The notes under the pieces were generated by a model. It made no database searches and was not told the origin of the DNA. It worked only from the letters and a program-made list of their open reading frames with translations. Position numbers and translations under genes: made by a program. From NCBI RefSeq assembly GCF_037646455.1, contig NZ_JBBIXN010000002.1, positions 868,001 through 932,000 of the forward strand: a stretch of 64,000 bases of DNA. Reading direction: 5' to 3'. The number at the start of each line of letters is the position of its first letter. The stretch's first letter is position 1. Shown here piece by piece: positions 43,595 to 51,630 of this stretch. The DNA comes from Draconibacterium mangrovi_A (GTDB taxonomy: Bacteria; Bacteroidota; Bacteroidia; Bacteroidales; Prolixibacteraceae).

Positions 43595-44552
43595 AAAATA
43601 CGGAACGCCGGAAGTCCTTCGTGTAACTGAAGTCGACAATCCGGTGCCTCGAGACACCGAAGTCCTGGTAAAAGTGATGGCTACAACCGCCAATGCAGCT
43701 GATGCCCGCATCAGGGGAGCCGTGTTCCCTTCCATATTCAATTTTCCGGTAAAACTGGCTATGGGTCTTAAAGGACCGCGCAAAAAAGTGCTGGGTGTTG
43801 AACTGGCCGGCACTATTGAAGCCATTGGTAAAAATGTAACTCAATATAAGGTTGGCGACGAAATTTTTGCCTCAAGCGGAGCCGCTTTTGGTGCTTATGC
43901 CGAGTACATTTGTCTGCCCGAAAAAGCCGTAATGGCAAAAATGCCTTCAAAAATGAGCTTTGAAGAAGCTGCAGCTGTACCCCATTGTGCACTGGCCGCT
44001 TTGCATTACCTGAAAAAAGGAAATGTAGGCACCGGGCAAAAGGTGATGATCTACGGAGCTTCAGGTGGAATCGGGACTTATGCGGTTCAAATTGCCAAAG
44101 CTTTTGGAGCCAAAGTAACCGGTGTTTGCAGCACTGCAAATGTGAAGCTGGTAAAAGAGTTGGGAGCCAACGAAGTGATCGACTATACCAAAGTTGAGCT
44201 GTCGAAAGCGGACGCCAACTACGACGTTATTTTCGATACCATTGGCAAAGCACCGATAACGCAGTGTGTGAATCTACTCGAAGAGGGAGGCATGTACCTG
44301 TCGGCTGTTCACCTGGAACTTTCCCGTATTATTGAAGGCATTAAACTCTCGATAAAAAGCAGTAAAAAAGTGATCGGTGGCGTCGCTCCCTACACCGTCG
44401 AGAACCTCAACTTTCTGAAAAGCCTGATTGAGGAGGGAAAATTAAAAGCTGCGATTGATAAAACCTTCACCCTGGAGCAGATCCGGGAAGCACACGCTTA
44501 TGTGGACACCGGTCATAAAAAAGGGCATGTTGTTATTCGAATTGAATATTAG
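43575..44552 (+). CDS. Zinc-free MDR oxidoreductase (NADPH:quinone reductase-like)
   Basis: 325 residues. MKAVVCEKYGTPEVLRV opening, EEAAAVPHCALAALHYL and the Rossmann loop VMIYGASGGIGTYAVQI. No structural or catalytic zinc Cys. It reduces quinones or alpha,beta-unsaturated carbonyls with NADPH. Overlaps the preceding small gene by 20 bases, so it belongs to the same operon. Clearly paralogous to the enzyme at 27002-27943. In this island it may reduce a product of the hydrolases. Confidence 0.9.
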   Translation: MKAVVCEKYGTPEVLRVTEVDNPVPRDTEVLVKVMATTANAADARIRGAVFPSIFNFPVKLAMGLKGPRKKVLGVELAGTIEAIGKNVTQYKVGDEIFASSGAAFGAYAEYICLPEKAVMAKMPSKMSFEEAAAVPHCALAALHYLKKGNVGTGQKVMIYGASGGIGTYAVQIAKAFGAKVTGVCSTANVKLVKELGANEVIDYTKVELSKADANYDVIFDTIGKAPITQCVNLLEEGGMYLSAVHLELSRIIEGIKLSIKSSKKVIGGVAPYTVENLNFLKSLIEEGKLKAAIDKTFTLEQIREAHAYVDTGHKKGHVVIRIEY

Positions 44553-44572
44553 AATCCTTAAAAACCAAAATC

Positions 44573-45178
44573 ATGAAACGAATCATCCTAATAGCAATGG
44601 CGCTTTTGCTGACAGCATCGACCGTGTTCGCTCAAAATTTTACTGACATTAAAAAAGATAATGTTGCCATGTTCCACCGTCATTCAATTCAATTCAATAT
44701 CGCCGGATTAGCTTTCGAACGTTACGGCGTAGCTTATGAATTGCGTTTGAGTCCGGAACACGCCTTGTTTGTGCAGGGCGGAGGTTCATTCCCGGGTATC
44801 TCAGAAGAGAAAGAATACGGTTTCGGGATTCACTATAAATACATTCTGCCGCTCGTTAGCGACACCCGTTTCCTGGGGCTGTTTAAATCGGCTTACCGAA
44901 ATACTTTTTTAGATTTCAACGTCAGGTACATGAACCTCGACGGGATTCATGATGACGCCCGGTTCCAATTCGATTCCTTTTTTGTTGGTCCCGGTATTGG
45001 GCAAACCCATGTATGGAAGTCGGGATTCACGATCAGTTACTGGCTGGGTTATGGTCCACCAATCGGTGCAGAATTCAAATGGAAAGATGTTGTGCCTACT
45101 GACGGAGATTCCTGGGCAAAAACATACAAGTATGCCTCCGGTTTGGATTTCGGCTTGACGCTTGGCTACTCATTTTAG
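44573..45178 (+). CDS. Small outer-membrane beta-barrel protein
   Basis: 201 residues. Signal peptide MKRIILIAMALLLTASTVFA, then alternating strands (IQFNIAGLAFERYGVAYEL, HALFVQGGGSFPG) and a final strand LDFGLTLGYSF with C-terminal Phe, as in outer-membrane barrels folded by BamA. Resembles DUF3575-type barrels. No substrate known. It ends 18 bases before the terminator at 45197, so it is the last gene of this operon. A second small barrel gene is at 60289. Confidence 0.72.
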   Translation: MKRIILIAMALLLTASTVFAQNFTDIKKDNVAMFHRHSIQFNIAGLAFERYGVAYELRLSPEHALFVQGGGSFPGISEEKEYGFGIHYKYILPLVSDTRFLGLFKSAYRNTFLDFNVRYMNLDGIHDDARFQFDSFFVGPGIGQTHVWKSGFTISYWLGYGPPIGAEFKWKDVVPTDGDSWAKTYKYASGLDFGLTLGYSF

Positions 45179-45196
45179 TAGTAATAATCACCCCCT

Positions 45197-45220
45197 AAAA
45201 TCACCCTGCGGGGTGATTTT
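45197..45220 (+). terminator. Rho-independent terminator closing the first operon of the island
   Basis: AAAATCACCC pairs perfectly with GGGTGATTTT around TGCG, followed by four more T (eight in all). A near-identical hairpin (AAATCACCC/GGGTGATTT) follows the MalT-like gene at 58655-58676, and the sequence after both hairpins is also similar. Confidence 0.9.
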
Positions 45221-45272
45221 TTTTAGCGGATGATGGTGACCTTTAGGTTATGATTTTAAAGTTAGAACTGAA

Positions 45273-45391
45273 ATGAATAGTACGATTAAAATAAAGATTA
45301 AAGGCATCTGGATTCAAGCTGGAAAGACTGGTTTGATGGCCTTGATATTATCAAAGAAGAAAACCACACATTATTGTTGGGAGCAAATTGA
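45273..45391 (+). pseudogene. Frameshifted copy of the 75-aa protein at 58730
   Basis: ATG AAT AGT ACG ATT starts a copy of the 58730 gene. Where the intact gene has AAAGGTCATCTG this copy has AAAGGCATCTG, so one base is lost and the frame breaks. In the shifted frame the homology continues (SWKDWFDGLDII, then HTLLLG) until a stop at 45391. Weak similarity persists to about 45480. The preceding terminator and 50-base spacer are also duplicated. A decayed gene rather than a new one. Confidence 0.8.
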
Positions 45392-45569
45392 AATTCGTGA
45401 TCGGTAAAACATTTAACCATAGGAGATCAGTGAAGAACGTGACAATGTCATCAGTAATTACAGAACACGAGAGCTTAAAAGTCAGTTATGAAATCAGTTA
45501 ATACCAGGCGAATGCGTCAAATAAAAGATGTTCTAAAATGGGTCCGAGTTTTATCCTTTTTAAGGCTCT

Positions 45570-45710
45570 TACATCATAATTTATGCCGCTGCATCATCAG
45601 TTATACATCCTCGCGAAACTTGCTATTCATTTCACCATGAGTGATTAGCGTTGCGTCACGATTCAAGAGACCTTTACATCATCGAAATTTAATTACAAAA
45701 ACTAAGAATC
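45570..45710 (+). promoter_or_regulatory. Duplicated upstream regulatory region, copy B
   Basis: 141 bases ending directly before the start of the second two-helix membrane protein gene. It aligns to 41301-41442: ACATCATAATTTAT at 45571, TGCATCATCAGTTAT at 45590, CGCGAAACTT, GTGATTAG and TGCGTCACGATTC at 45652, with the same offsets (0, 20, 82). The conservation of spacing with drift in between indicates selection on the repeats. Confidence 0.65.
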
Positions 45711-45908
45711 ATGGAAACATTAAAAAAGAACAAAAACAAAGAGAAAAGCAATTGGGCCATTGGCGGCACAACAATGATCGGCCTGGGAGTAGGTATAATG
45801 TATCTGCAAACATCGGTATTAATATTCGTTGGCGCCATCATTTCAGGAGTGGGCCTCGGATTAATTATTGCACCTGTTATTTCGTTGTTTGAAAAACACA
45901 AATCCTGA
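45711..45908 (+). CDS. Small two-helix membrane protein (family copy 2)
   Basis: 65 residues, METLKKNKNKEKSNWAIG opening. Helix 1 is GGTTMIGLGVGIMYLQ, helix 2 LIFVGAIISGVGLGLIIAP. The GGTTMxGLGVG and loop patterns match copy 1 at 43385 closely. It lies directly behind regulatory copy B, making it the first gene of the second operon. Function unknown. Confidence 0.7.
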   Translation: METLKKNKNKEKSNWAIGGTTMIGLGVGIMYLQTSVLIFVGAIISGVGLGLIIAPVISLFEKHKS

Positions 45909-45940
45909 TAACAATTAAAAGCCAATAAACAATCAAAGCC

Positions 45941-46297
45941 ATGAAAACAAGAATCTTAACCTTAATTATTGCGGGCATACTGATCGAAAGCTGTTGTGTT
46001 GAGCATTTGAGCAGTAGTAACTCGCAAGTACACTATGCTCCTGTAAACTCCAAAAACGTTGAAGTTTATTCTACAGAAAAGGCCAACAGACCTTATACTG
46101 TAATCGGCGAAGTGGTTGCCAGTGTCGATGCCATGGGCGATGGACGAGCTTCGGTGAAATACCTAAAAAAAGAAGCAGCAGAACTGGGTGCTGACGGTAT
46201 TGTCAATCTTCGCCTGAAAATTGGTTCCGGAGTACTGGCAAACGCCGTAATTGCTTCCGGGACAGCTGTAAAATTTGATGAATTAAGCCATAAATAA
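45941..46297 (+). CDS. Small lipoprotein, YbjQ-like end (tandem copy 1)
   Basis: 118 residues. Signal ending in ESCC at about 17-19 (Cys lipidation likely). A compact domain follows: NVEVYSTEKANRPYTVIGEV, KYLKKEAAELGADGIVNLRL and a short glycine-rich end. The KKEAAELGADGIV segment resembles the last helix and strand of YbjQ/heavy-metal-binding-domain proteins. The resemblance is suggestive only. The tandem neighbour 46306-46659 is a diverged duplicate. Confidence 0.6.
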   Translation: MKTRILTLIIAGILIESCCVEHLSSSNSQVHYAPVNSKNVEVYSTEKANRPYTVIGEVVASVDAMGDGRASVKYLKKEAAELGADGIVNLRLKIGSGVLANAVIASGTAVKFDELSHK

Positions 46298-46305
46298 TCA
46301 AAGCC

Positions 46306-46659
46306 ATGAAAACAAGAGCAATAACTTTCACATTACTAATGACACTCTTAAACAGTTGTTTCTATGCGTATTATCCGCAAACAGGAAGTAAAACCTACAG
46401 TCCCACCCTGGCGGAGAATATAGAGATCTATTTCGGAGTACCGGAACAGGAATATGTTGTGATGGGTTCTTTCGCAGCCGATGTTATCGGTGATGCTGAT
46501 GCAGCTGTTAATCATTTAAAAAAGAAAGCAGCCGAATTGGGAGCCGACGCTATAATAAAAGTCCGGATGACCACGAATTCATCATGCGGTGGAACAGGTG
46601 TTTCGGGAGTTGCAGTTAAAATGAAACCAAATACGGTGGCAATAGTACAAGCTCAATAA
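46306..46659 (+). CDS. Small lipoprotein, YbjQ-like end (tandem copy 2)
   Basis: 117 residues with lipobox LLNSC at about 14-18. NIEIYFGVPEQEYVVMGSF and HLKKKAAELGADAIIKVRM align with the preceding gene. A 22-base stretch around both start codons is identical (45931-45952 and 46296-46317), so the pair arose by tandem duplication. Likely periplasm-facing. No ligand can be inferred. Confidence 0.6.
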   Translation: MKTRAITFTLLMTLLNSCFYAYYPQTGSKTYSPTLAENIEIYFGVPEQEYVVMGSFAADVIGDADAAVNHLKKKAAELGADAIIKVRMTTNSSCGGTGVSGVAVKMKPNTVAIVQAQ

Positions 46660-46676
46660 TACTAAAAGAACCAAAA

Positions 46677-47240
46677 ATGATATCAACGAATAAAGCCATA
46701 AAAGCTTCAGGTGCGCTGTTTCTTACAGCAATGGTAAGCAGTCTTGTCGGAGGTGGATTGATAGAAACCGCCAACGAACAATTATTACTGATTGCCGGAG
46801 TAATACTGGAAATGTTCAATGCAATATCAGTTATGGGTATCGGAATTTTATTGTTCCCGGTTCTGAAACGGGTCTGGAAAAGTGCAGCTATCGGCTACCT
46901 TGGTTTTCGGATGGTGGAGGCACTGGTTTGTCTTTCTGCCGCTCTGCTGCCTCTCCTGGCATTAACGAATGGTACTGAACTGCGTGCCTTTCACACCGGA
47001 ACACTGATCCCGCTGTTTTTTTGTGGCGGTGCTCTGATCTTTTACACGGTTTTGTTTAAATACCAACTGTTGCCCCGCTTTATAAGCATTTGGGGCTGGG
47101 CCGGTGTTCTGCTCATCATTTATTTAAATGTCTATCAGCCACAGGGCGAATTGGTTCTACTCTTTGCTTTGCCAATCATATTAAATGAATTTTTTTTGGG
47201 AGTCTGGCTGATTAGAAAAGGAATTTCAATTAGAAGCTAA
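46677..47240 (+). CDS. DUF4386-type membrane protein (copy 1)
   Basis: 187 residues with about six helices. AIKASGALFLTAMVSSLVGG opening, LLLIAGVILEMFNAISVMG, then a FRMVEALVCL segment and a LLPRFISIWGWAGVLL helix pair, matching the DUF4386 layout. Family function unknown. The paralogue at 54675-55385 has the same order with RIGILLEMFLAVGLVALG and LIPKLISGFGIF, and both are followed by a nitroreductase gene (the second one broken). Confidence 0.75.
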   Translation: MISTNKAIKASGALFLTAMVSSLVGGGLIETANEQLLLIAGVILEMFNAISVMGIGILLFPVLKRVWKSAAIGYLGFRMVEALVCLSAALLPLLALTNGTELRAFHTGTLIPLFFCGGALIFYTVLFKYQLLPRFISIWGWAGVLLIIYLNVYQPQGELVLLFALPIILNEFFLGVWLIRKGISIRS

Positions 47241-47284
47241 TTACAGAAAATGAAAATATTGGTTATAAATATGAATTCGTTTAC

Positions 47285-47337
47285 CCCTTTCCCTAAAGGG
47301 AGCGAATTGATTGTCTCTGCTCCCTTTAGGGGCGGGG
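47285..47337. repeat. REP-like palindrome
   Basis: CCCTAAAGGGAGC (47291-47303) pairs with GCTCCCTTTAGGG (47319-47331), and TACCCC/GGGGTA extend the stem outside with mismatches. It is not followed by a T tract, so it is more likely a repetitive extragenic palindrome than a terminator. It lies between the DUF4386 gene and the nitroreductase. Confidence 0.6.
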
Positions 47338-47380
47338 TATCCAGAGAGAATCATTTTGCAAACCAGTTAAACTAAAGATT

Positions 47381-47944
47381 ATGAATTTATCTGAATTAAT
47401 TAGAAACCGCAGATCTGTACGGAACTACCAGGATAAACCTGTTCCTGTGGATTTAATCGTGGATATAATACATGACAGCATTTTAGCTCCCAGTGCAGGC
47501 AATGAGCAACCATGGAAATTTATTGTTGTCCGCAACCGGGAAATGATCGACCGGATTTCGGCTGAATGCAAAAAGAATTTTCTTGAACGCATTGCTGCCA
47601 ATCCCGATGATCCTGCAAAGAAATACGAAAAGATGCTACAAAACGAAGCGTTCCATATTTTCTATCACGCGCCTGCAGTTGTATTTATTACGGGAGATGC
47701 ACAGGTGAAAAACCTGGTTGCCGATTGTGCATTGGCCGCGTGTTACTTCATGTTCTCAGCTACTTCCCTCGGACTGGGAACGTGCTGGGTAAACTTTGGC
47801 AGAGAACCAGGTCCTGAATTGCGAAACGAATTAGGTATAAGCGAAAATCTCAAAATTGTTGCTCCCCTGGCTCTGGGTTATCCGAAAAAAATTCCGGGTA
47901 TTCCTTCCAGAAAAGAAGCTCAAATTTTAAAAGTGATTAAATAA
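47381..47944 (+). CDS. Nitroreductase family FMN oxidoreductase
   Basis: 187 residues. MNLSELIRNRRSVRNYQDKP opening (FMN-phosphate binding RRSVR), LAPSAGNEQPWKFIVV, then a CALAACYFMFSATSLGLGTCW segment and a PLALGYPKK end. The family uses FMN and NAD(P)H to reduce nitro groups, quinones or enones, and some members do dehalogenation or desaturation. It sits after a REP-like palindrome, 140 bases behind the DUF4386 gene. A broken homologue lies at 55401-55691. Confidence 0.9.
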   Translation: MNLSELIRNRRSVRNYQDKPVPVDLIVDIIHDSILAPSAGNEQPWKFIVVRNREMIDRISAECKKNFLERIAANPDDPAKKYEKMLQNEAFHIFYHAPAVVFITGDAQVKNLVADCALAACYFMFSATSLGLGTCWVNFGREPGPELRNELGISENLKIVAPLALGYPKKIPGIPSRKEAQILKVIK

Positions 47945-47960
47945 TACAAAATAAGAAAAG

Positions 47961-49136
47961 ATGAAACTACCAGTAAAACTTTCAGGAATTGTAACATTAC
48001 TTTTTGTTCTGGCCACTGCAAGTTGTAATAGTACCAGCAACGGTCGTAATTACCAGGTTCCGGAGCAAACAACCGACGGCTTGCAAGTTGCTTCAATGGA
48101 GCAGTTAGGCTTCAATACTTCACTTATAACCGATGTGGTGGACCGGATTGAAAGGGGTAAATACGGCGAAGTTCATTCCATTTTAATCTACAAAGATGAT
48201 AAACTGGTGCTTGAAGAATATTTCCCGGGGCATACTTACCAATGGGATGCACCCGGTCATAAAGGTGAATGGGTTGCCTGGGACAGTGAAATGCAACACT
48301 GTATTCAATCAGATACAAAAAGCATAACCTCCCTATGTATCGGAATAGCTATGGACAAAGGTTTTATTGAAAGTGTAAATCAATCAATATTTGACTATTT
48401 GCCAGATTATCAGCACTTAAATATAAATAATAAGGAATACATTACCATTGAACATCTTCTGACAATGACTTCGGGTTTGCAGTGGGAAGAATGGGCCATA
48501 TCACTGAGCTCTGTTGAAAACGATCAAATTGCAATATTTTTCTCGGATGTCGGCCCAATAAATTATGTGCTTGGTAGTGATTTTGCTGCAGTGCCGGGCA
48601 CAAGGTTTAACTATTCAGGCGGAGATATTCAGATCTTAGTAGAAATACTAGAAAATGCAACCGGTATGCAACTGGATGAATTTTCAGAGAAATACCTGTT
48701 TGAACCATTAGGCATTACTTCATTTGATTGGTGGTTGAAATTTCCGTCAGGCGGCCAGATTCAGGGTGCAGGAGGATTAAAACTAACCCCTCGTGACATG
48801 GTAAAGGTTGGTGCTATGATGTTGAATAAAGGAAAGTGGAATGGCCAGCGAATCGTGTCCGAAGAATGGGTATCGAAATGTGCTACACCTTACGCCGGAA
48901 ATACTGGTATAAAAGTCCCTGGAGAAGATTTGGGAAATGTTGGTTATGCCTATACCTGGTGGACAAAACAAAGTGGAAAATATGGGGAAATGTTTTTCGC
49001 ACTTGGTTGGGGCGGACAGAAAATCATGGTAATCCCGGACTTAAACGCGGTGGTTGTTTTTACGGGTGCTAACTTCCAAAGAAAGGTCAAACAATATAAA
49101 ATTCTGGATAAATACATTTTACCCGCAATTGAATAG
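47961..49136 (+). CDS. Class C beta-lactamase-like serine hydrolase, exported (copy 2)
   Basis: 391 residues. Lipobox ATASC at about 18-22. SxxK is SDTK (S117, K120), YSGGD supplies the second motif, and LGWGGQKIMVIPDLNAVVVF the C-terminal strands. It is close to the enzyme at 41443-42627 along the whole length (SIFDYLP, YITIEHLLTMTSGL shared). It hydrolyses an ester, amide or lactam outside the cytoplasm. It sits 16 bases after the nitroreductase, in the same transcript. Confidence 0.9.
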   Translation: MKLPVKLSGIVTLLFVLATASCNSTSNGRNYQVPEQTTDGLQVASMEQLGFNTSLITDVVDRIERGKYGEVHSILIYKDDKLVLEEYFPGHTYQWDAPGHKGEWVAWDSEMQHCIQSDTKSITSLCIGIAMDKGFIESVNQSIFDYLPDYQHLNINNKEYITIEHLLTMTSGLQWEEWAISLSSVENDQIAIFFSDVGPINYVLGSDFAAVPGTRFNYSGGDIQILVEILENATGMQLDEFSEKYLFEPLGITSFDWWLKFPSGGQIQGAGGLKLTPRDMVKVGAMMLNKGKWNGQRIVSEEWVSKCATPYAGNTGIKVPGEDLGNVGYAYTWWTKQSGKYGEMFFALGWGGQKIMVIPDLNAVVVFTGANFQRKVKQYKILDKYILPAIE

Positions 49137-49228
49137 CGAAATCAAAAAGTAATTAATCATGAAATGAGTACCGAATAAATCGGTATGAATTTCAACGATT
49201 ACATAAAGAATTAAAAAAATATAAAGAG

Positions 49229-50236
49229 ATGAAAACAACTAACAAAATCGATGTACACCATCACATTTTTCCAAAAGAGTATGTAAATGCTTTAAAAGAC
49301 GCTGGTGTGAAAAACTCATTAGGAGTGGATTTTCCAAAATGGACGGTAGAAACCTCTTTCAAAAAAATGAAAGAAAACGGGATCAAAATTGCCATGTTAT
49401 CCATTTCATCACCCGGAGTATATTTTAAAGGGATTGATTTTCCGGATGGGTTTTCTGAAAAACTGGCCCGGATGACAAACGAAATCATTGCCGAGACAAA
49501 ACAAAAATACCCGGAAAGTTTTGGCGGTTTTGCGACTATTCCAATGTTAAACCAGGAAGCTGCCATTGATGAAATGAATTATGCGCTCGACACGCTGCAT
49601 TTAGATGGAGTTTGTCTGTTGACCAACTATTCTGGGAAATATTTAGGAGATGAATCTTTTGAACCATTTTTTACAGAATTAAACAGGAGAAACGCCATAG
49701 TTTATATTCATCCAAACGATCCGGGAGAAGCATTTGACTTTAAACTGGGAATACCCAATGCATTGATTGAAGTAACTTTTGATACCACACGTGCAGTGGC
49801 GAACATGATGTATCGTGGTGTTTTGGACAGGTACCCGAACATCAAATATATTCTGTCACATGGAGGAGGAACAATTCCATTTTTAGCCTGGCGACTGGCT
49901 GGTATTGAATACGGGCAGAAAGATAAAAAACCCCCGATCATCCGGACCTTTTATGATTTTCTTGTGAATGGCGAACCAACCAAAGGATTAAACCATTTGA
50001 AAAAGATGTACTACGATACGGCAGTTGTTTCAGGTGAATCTGCTGTTAAAACCCTCCAGGCTTTTGCTGGTCCCGATAACATCGTTTTTGGTAGTGACCT
50101 ATGTATTAACAAGCTGGCAGCAATAACCACGAAAAATCTTAAAAAGGACGGCGATTTCACCGAAGAAGAATACAATAAAATGTCATATCGCAACGGTTTA
50201 AACTTATTCCCGGAATTTGAAAAATTATATAATTAG
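49229..50236 (+). CDS. Amidohydrolase-2/ACMSD-like metal-dependent enzyme
   Basis: 335 residues. IDVHHHIFP (HxH metal site near residue 10), then FGGFATIPML, VYIHPNDPG (third His) and ILSHGGGTIPFLAWRL with a FGSDLC end (final Asp). The amidohydrolase-2 family includes aminocarboxymuconate-semialdehyde decarboxylase and related decarboxylases or hydrolases, all with a mononuclear Zn barrel. The reaction here may be C-C decarboxylation or hydrolysis. It directly precedes a methyltransferase (6-base gap), so the product may be methylated. Cytoplasmic, no signal peptide. Confidence 0.85.
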   Translation: MKTTNKIDVHHHIFPKEYVNALKDAGVKNSLGVDFPKWTVETSFKKMKENGIKIAMLSISSPGVYFKGIDFPDGFSEKLARMTNEIIAETKQKYPESFGGFATIPMLNQEAAIDEMNYALDTLHLDGVCLLTNYSGKYLGDESFEPFFTELNRRNAIVYIHPNDPGEAFDFKLGIPNALIEVTFDTTRAVANMMYRGVLDRYPNIKYILSHGGGTIPFLAWRLAGIEYGQKDKKPPIIRTFYDFLVNGEPTKGLNHLKKMYYDTAVVSGESAVKTLQAFAGPDNIVFGSDLCINKLAAITTKNLKKDGDFTEEEYNKMSYRNGLNLFPEFEKLYN

Positions 50237-50242
50237 TTGGCT

Positions 50243-50884
50243 ATGAGTGATCCCAATAAAGAAGTATACTGGAGTCAGTTTGTTGACGAGTTCGAACAAA
50301 AACAGCAACAGGTTGTGGGTGATAATATCTTATCGCTCATGCAAGCTGAATTATCTAAAGAACAAAACCTGGGTGAAGTACTCGAATTGGGTTGCGGAAC
50401 CGGTTTATTCACCGAGAGTCTGCAAAAAGTATCGACGCTGGTTACGGCAACAGATTACTCGGAAGAGATGGTTACTGCTGCAAGGAATAAACGAGGATAT
50501 CTGAAGAATGTGAAATATATAAAGGCGAATGCTTTTGATCTTGAATTTGACGAGGAAACGTTTGATACGGTTTTTATGGCCAATCTCATCCATGTAATTG
50601 GAAATGCAGAAAAGCTTGTTCTGGAAAGCAAAAGGGTGCTGAAAAAAGGTGGTGTACTGATTATTACATCCTTTGCCATCACCGAAATGAATTTCTTTAA
50701 CAGGATGGCCATGGGTATCCGCTACCTAAAAACATTTGGGAAACCTTCGGAGGATGCCACAAAAGAAAAAACAACTCAAAAAAGCGTGGAGCAGCTTCTT
50801 GTTAAAAACGGATTTAAAATCTCGAAAAGCACATTGCTGGGAAACAAGTCCAGGGCATTTTACATCCGTTGTATCAAACAATAA
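50243..50884 (+). CDS. Class I SAM-dependent methyltransferase
   Basis: 213 residues from ATG 50243 (MSDPNKEVYWSQF), preferred over the in-frame TTG two codons before. SAM loop VLELGCGTGLFTESL at about 46-60, ATDYSEEM (acidic residue binding ribose) and a VLKKGGVLIITSF strand. It transfers a methyl group to a small molecule, most likely an O or N of the compound handled by the amidohydrolase and ATC-hydrolase-like neighbours. Substrate unknown. Confidence 0.85.
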   Translation: MSDPNKEVYWSQFVDEFEQKQQQVVGDNILSLMQAELSKEQNLGEVLELGCGTGLFTESLQKVSTLVTATDYSEEMVTAARNKRGYLKNVKYIKANAFDLEFDEETFDTVFMANLIHVIGNAEKLVLESKRVLKKGGVLIITSFAITEMNFFNRMAMGIRYLKTFGKPSEDATKEKTTQKSVEQLLVKNGFKISKSTLLGNKSRAFYIRCIKQ

Positions 50885-50895
50885 ATCAATAAAAA

Positions 50896-51597
50896 ATGGA
50901 AACAATAAAAAAAGTGTCAAATCCGGCGTTCAATAAAAAGAAGCAAGTAAAATTAATCAAGAGCTTTCCGAAATATTTGAAATCGAAACGAAAGCAAATG
51001 ATCCTGAAATTTGGAGAATCAGCAACCAACCAGGTTTATTCGGTGGCCGAAAAGGAATATCCAAAATTGGTACAGGAAACACCAACTTTTAATACGCCCA
51101 TGTATGATGCCTTAATGGCAACTGCGGGGAAAATGGCAGCTTTGAAAAAAGGGATGAAAGCAACCGGAATCAGTACTGAAGAGTTTGTCCGGTTCTCGAT
51201 TGAAGATGCTCGTAAATCAGGAGAGAAAGTCCCTTCTTTTCTATTGAAACTGGGTGGTAAAGTTTATTTGAGCAAACTTATGCGAAAATACCTGAAAAAG
51301 GTTGGCAAAAGTGTTACTGAAAACGGCTGGCCAACCCGTGTTATTGACGGTAAAGAAACCGATGATTTCAACATGAGCGTTGAAACCAGAAACTGCCAGA
51401 TGGTAGCTTTCTGGGAATCGATTGGTGAAGGCGATATTCGTCCTTACTGTACATTTTTTGACTTTACCACAGCCGAACTGCTGGGTGTTGGTTTGAAACA
51501 AGTCTCAACCATAGATTCAGGCGTGTGCAAATACTGCTTCTATAAAAAAGGTAAAGTAGAGTGGCCGGATGCCGTTCGAAAAGTATTGACGAATTAA
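50896..51597 (+). CDS. L-2-amino-thiazoline-4-carboxylate hydrolase-like protein
   Basis: 233 residues. The C-terminal half carries the conserved Cys-rich pattern of the ATC hydrolase family: RNCQMVAFWESIGEG, PYCTFFDFTTAELLGVGL, then DSGVCKYCFYKKG. Family members hydrolyse ATC, a cyclic precursor of L-cysteine, or are uncharacterised relatives. The N-terminal half is helical and basic. It begins 12 bases after the methyltransferase gene. Its presence beside several other amide-cleaving enzymes is notable. The real substrate need not be ATC. Confidence 0.7.
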   Translation: METIKKVSNPAFNKKKQVKLIKSFPKYLKSKRKQMILKFGESATNQVYSVAEKEYPKLVQETPTFNTPMYDALMATAGKMAALKKGMKATGISTEEFVRFSIEDARKSGEKVPSFLLKLGGKVYLSKLMRKYLKKVGKSVTENGWPTRVIDGKETDDFNMSVETRNCQMVAFWESIGEGDIRPYCTFFDFTTAELLGVGLKQVSTIDSGVCKYCFYKKGKVEWPDAVRKVLTN

Positions 51598-51630
51598 ACT
51601 TATAGAAAACAATTAGAGAATATTAAAGTC

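Noticed and set aside
47285..47337. Terminator of the DUF4386 gene
   Set aside because: The stem is strong but not followed by T on either strand, and the next gene continues the same direction. Listed as a repeat.
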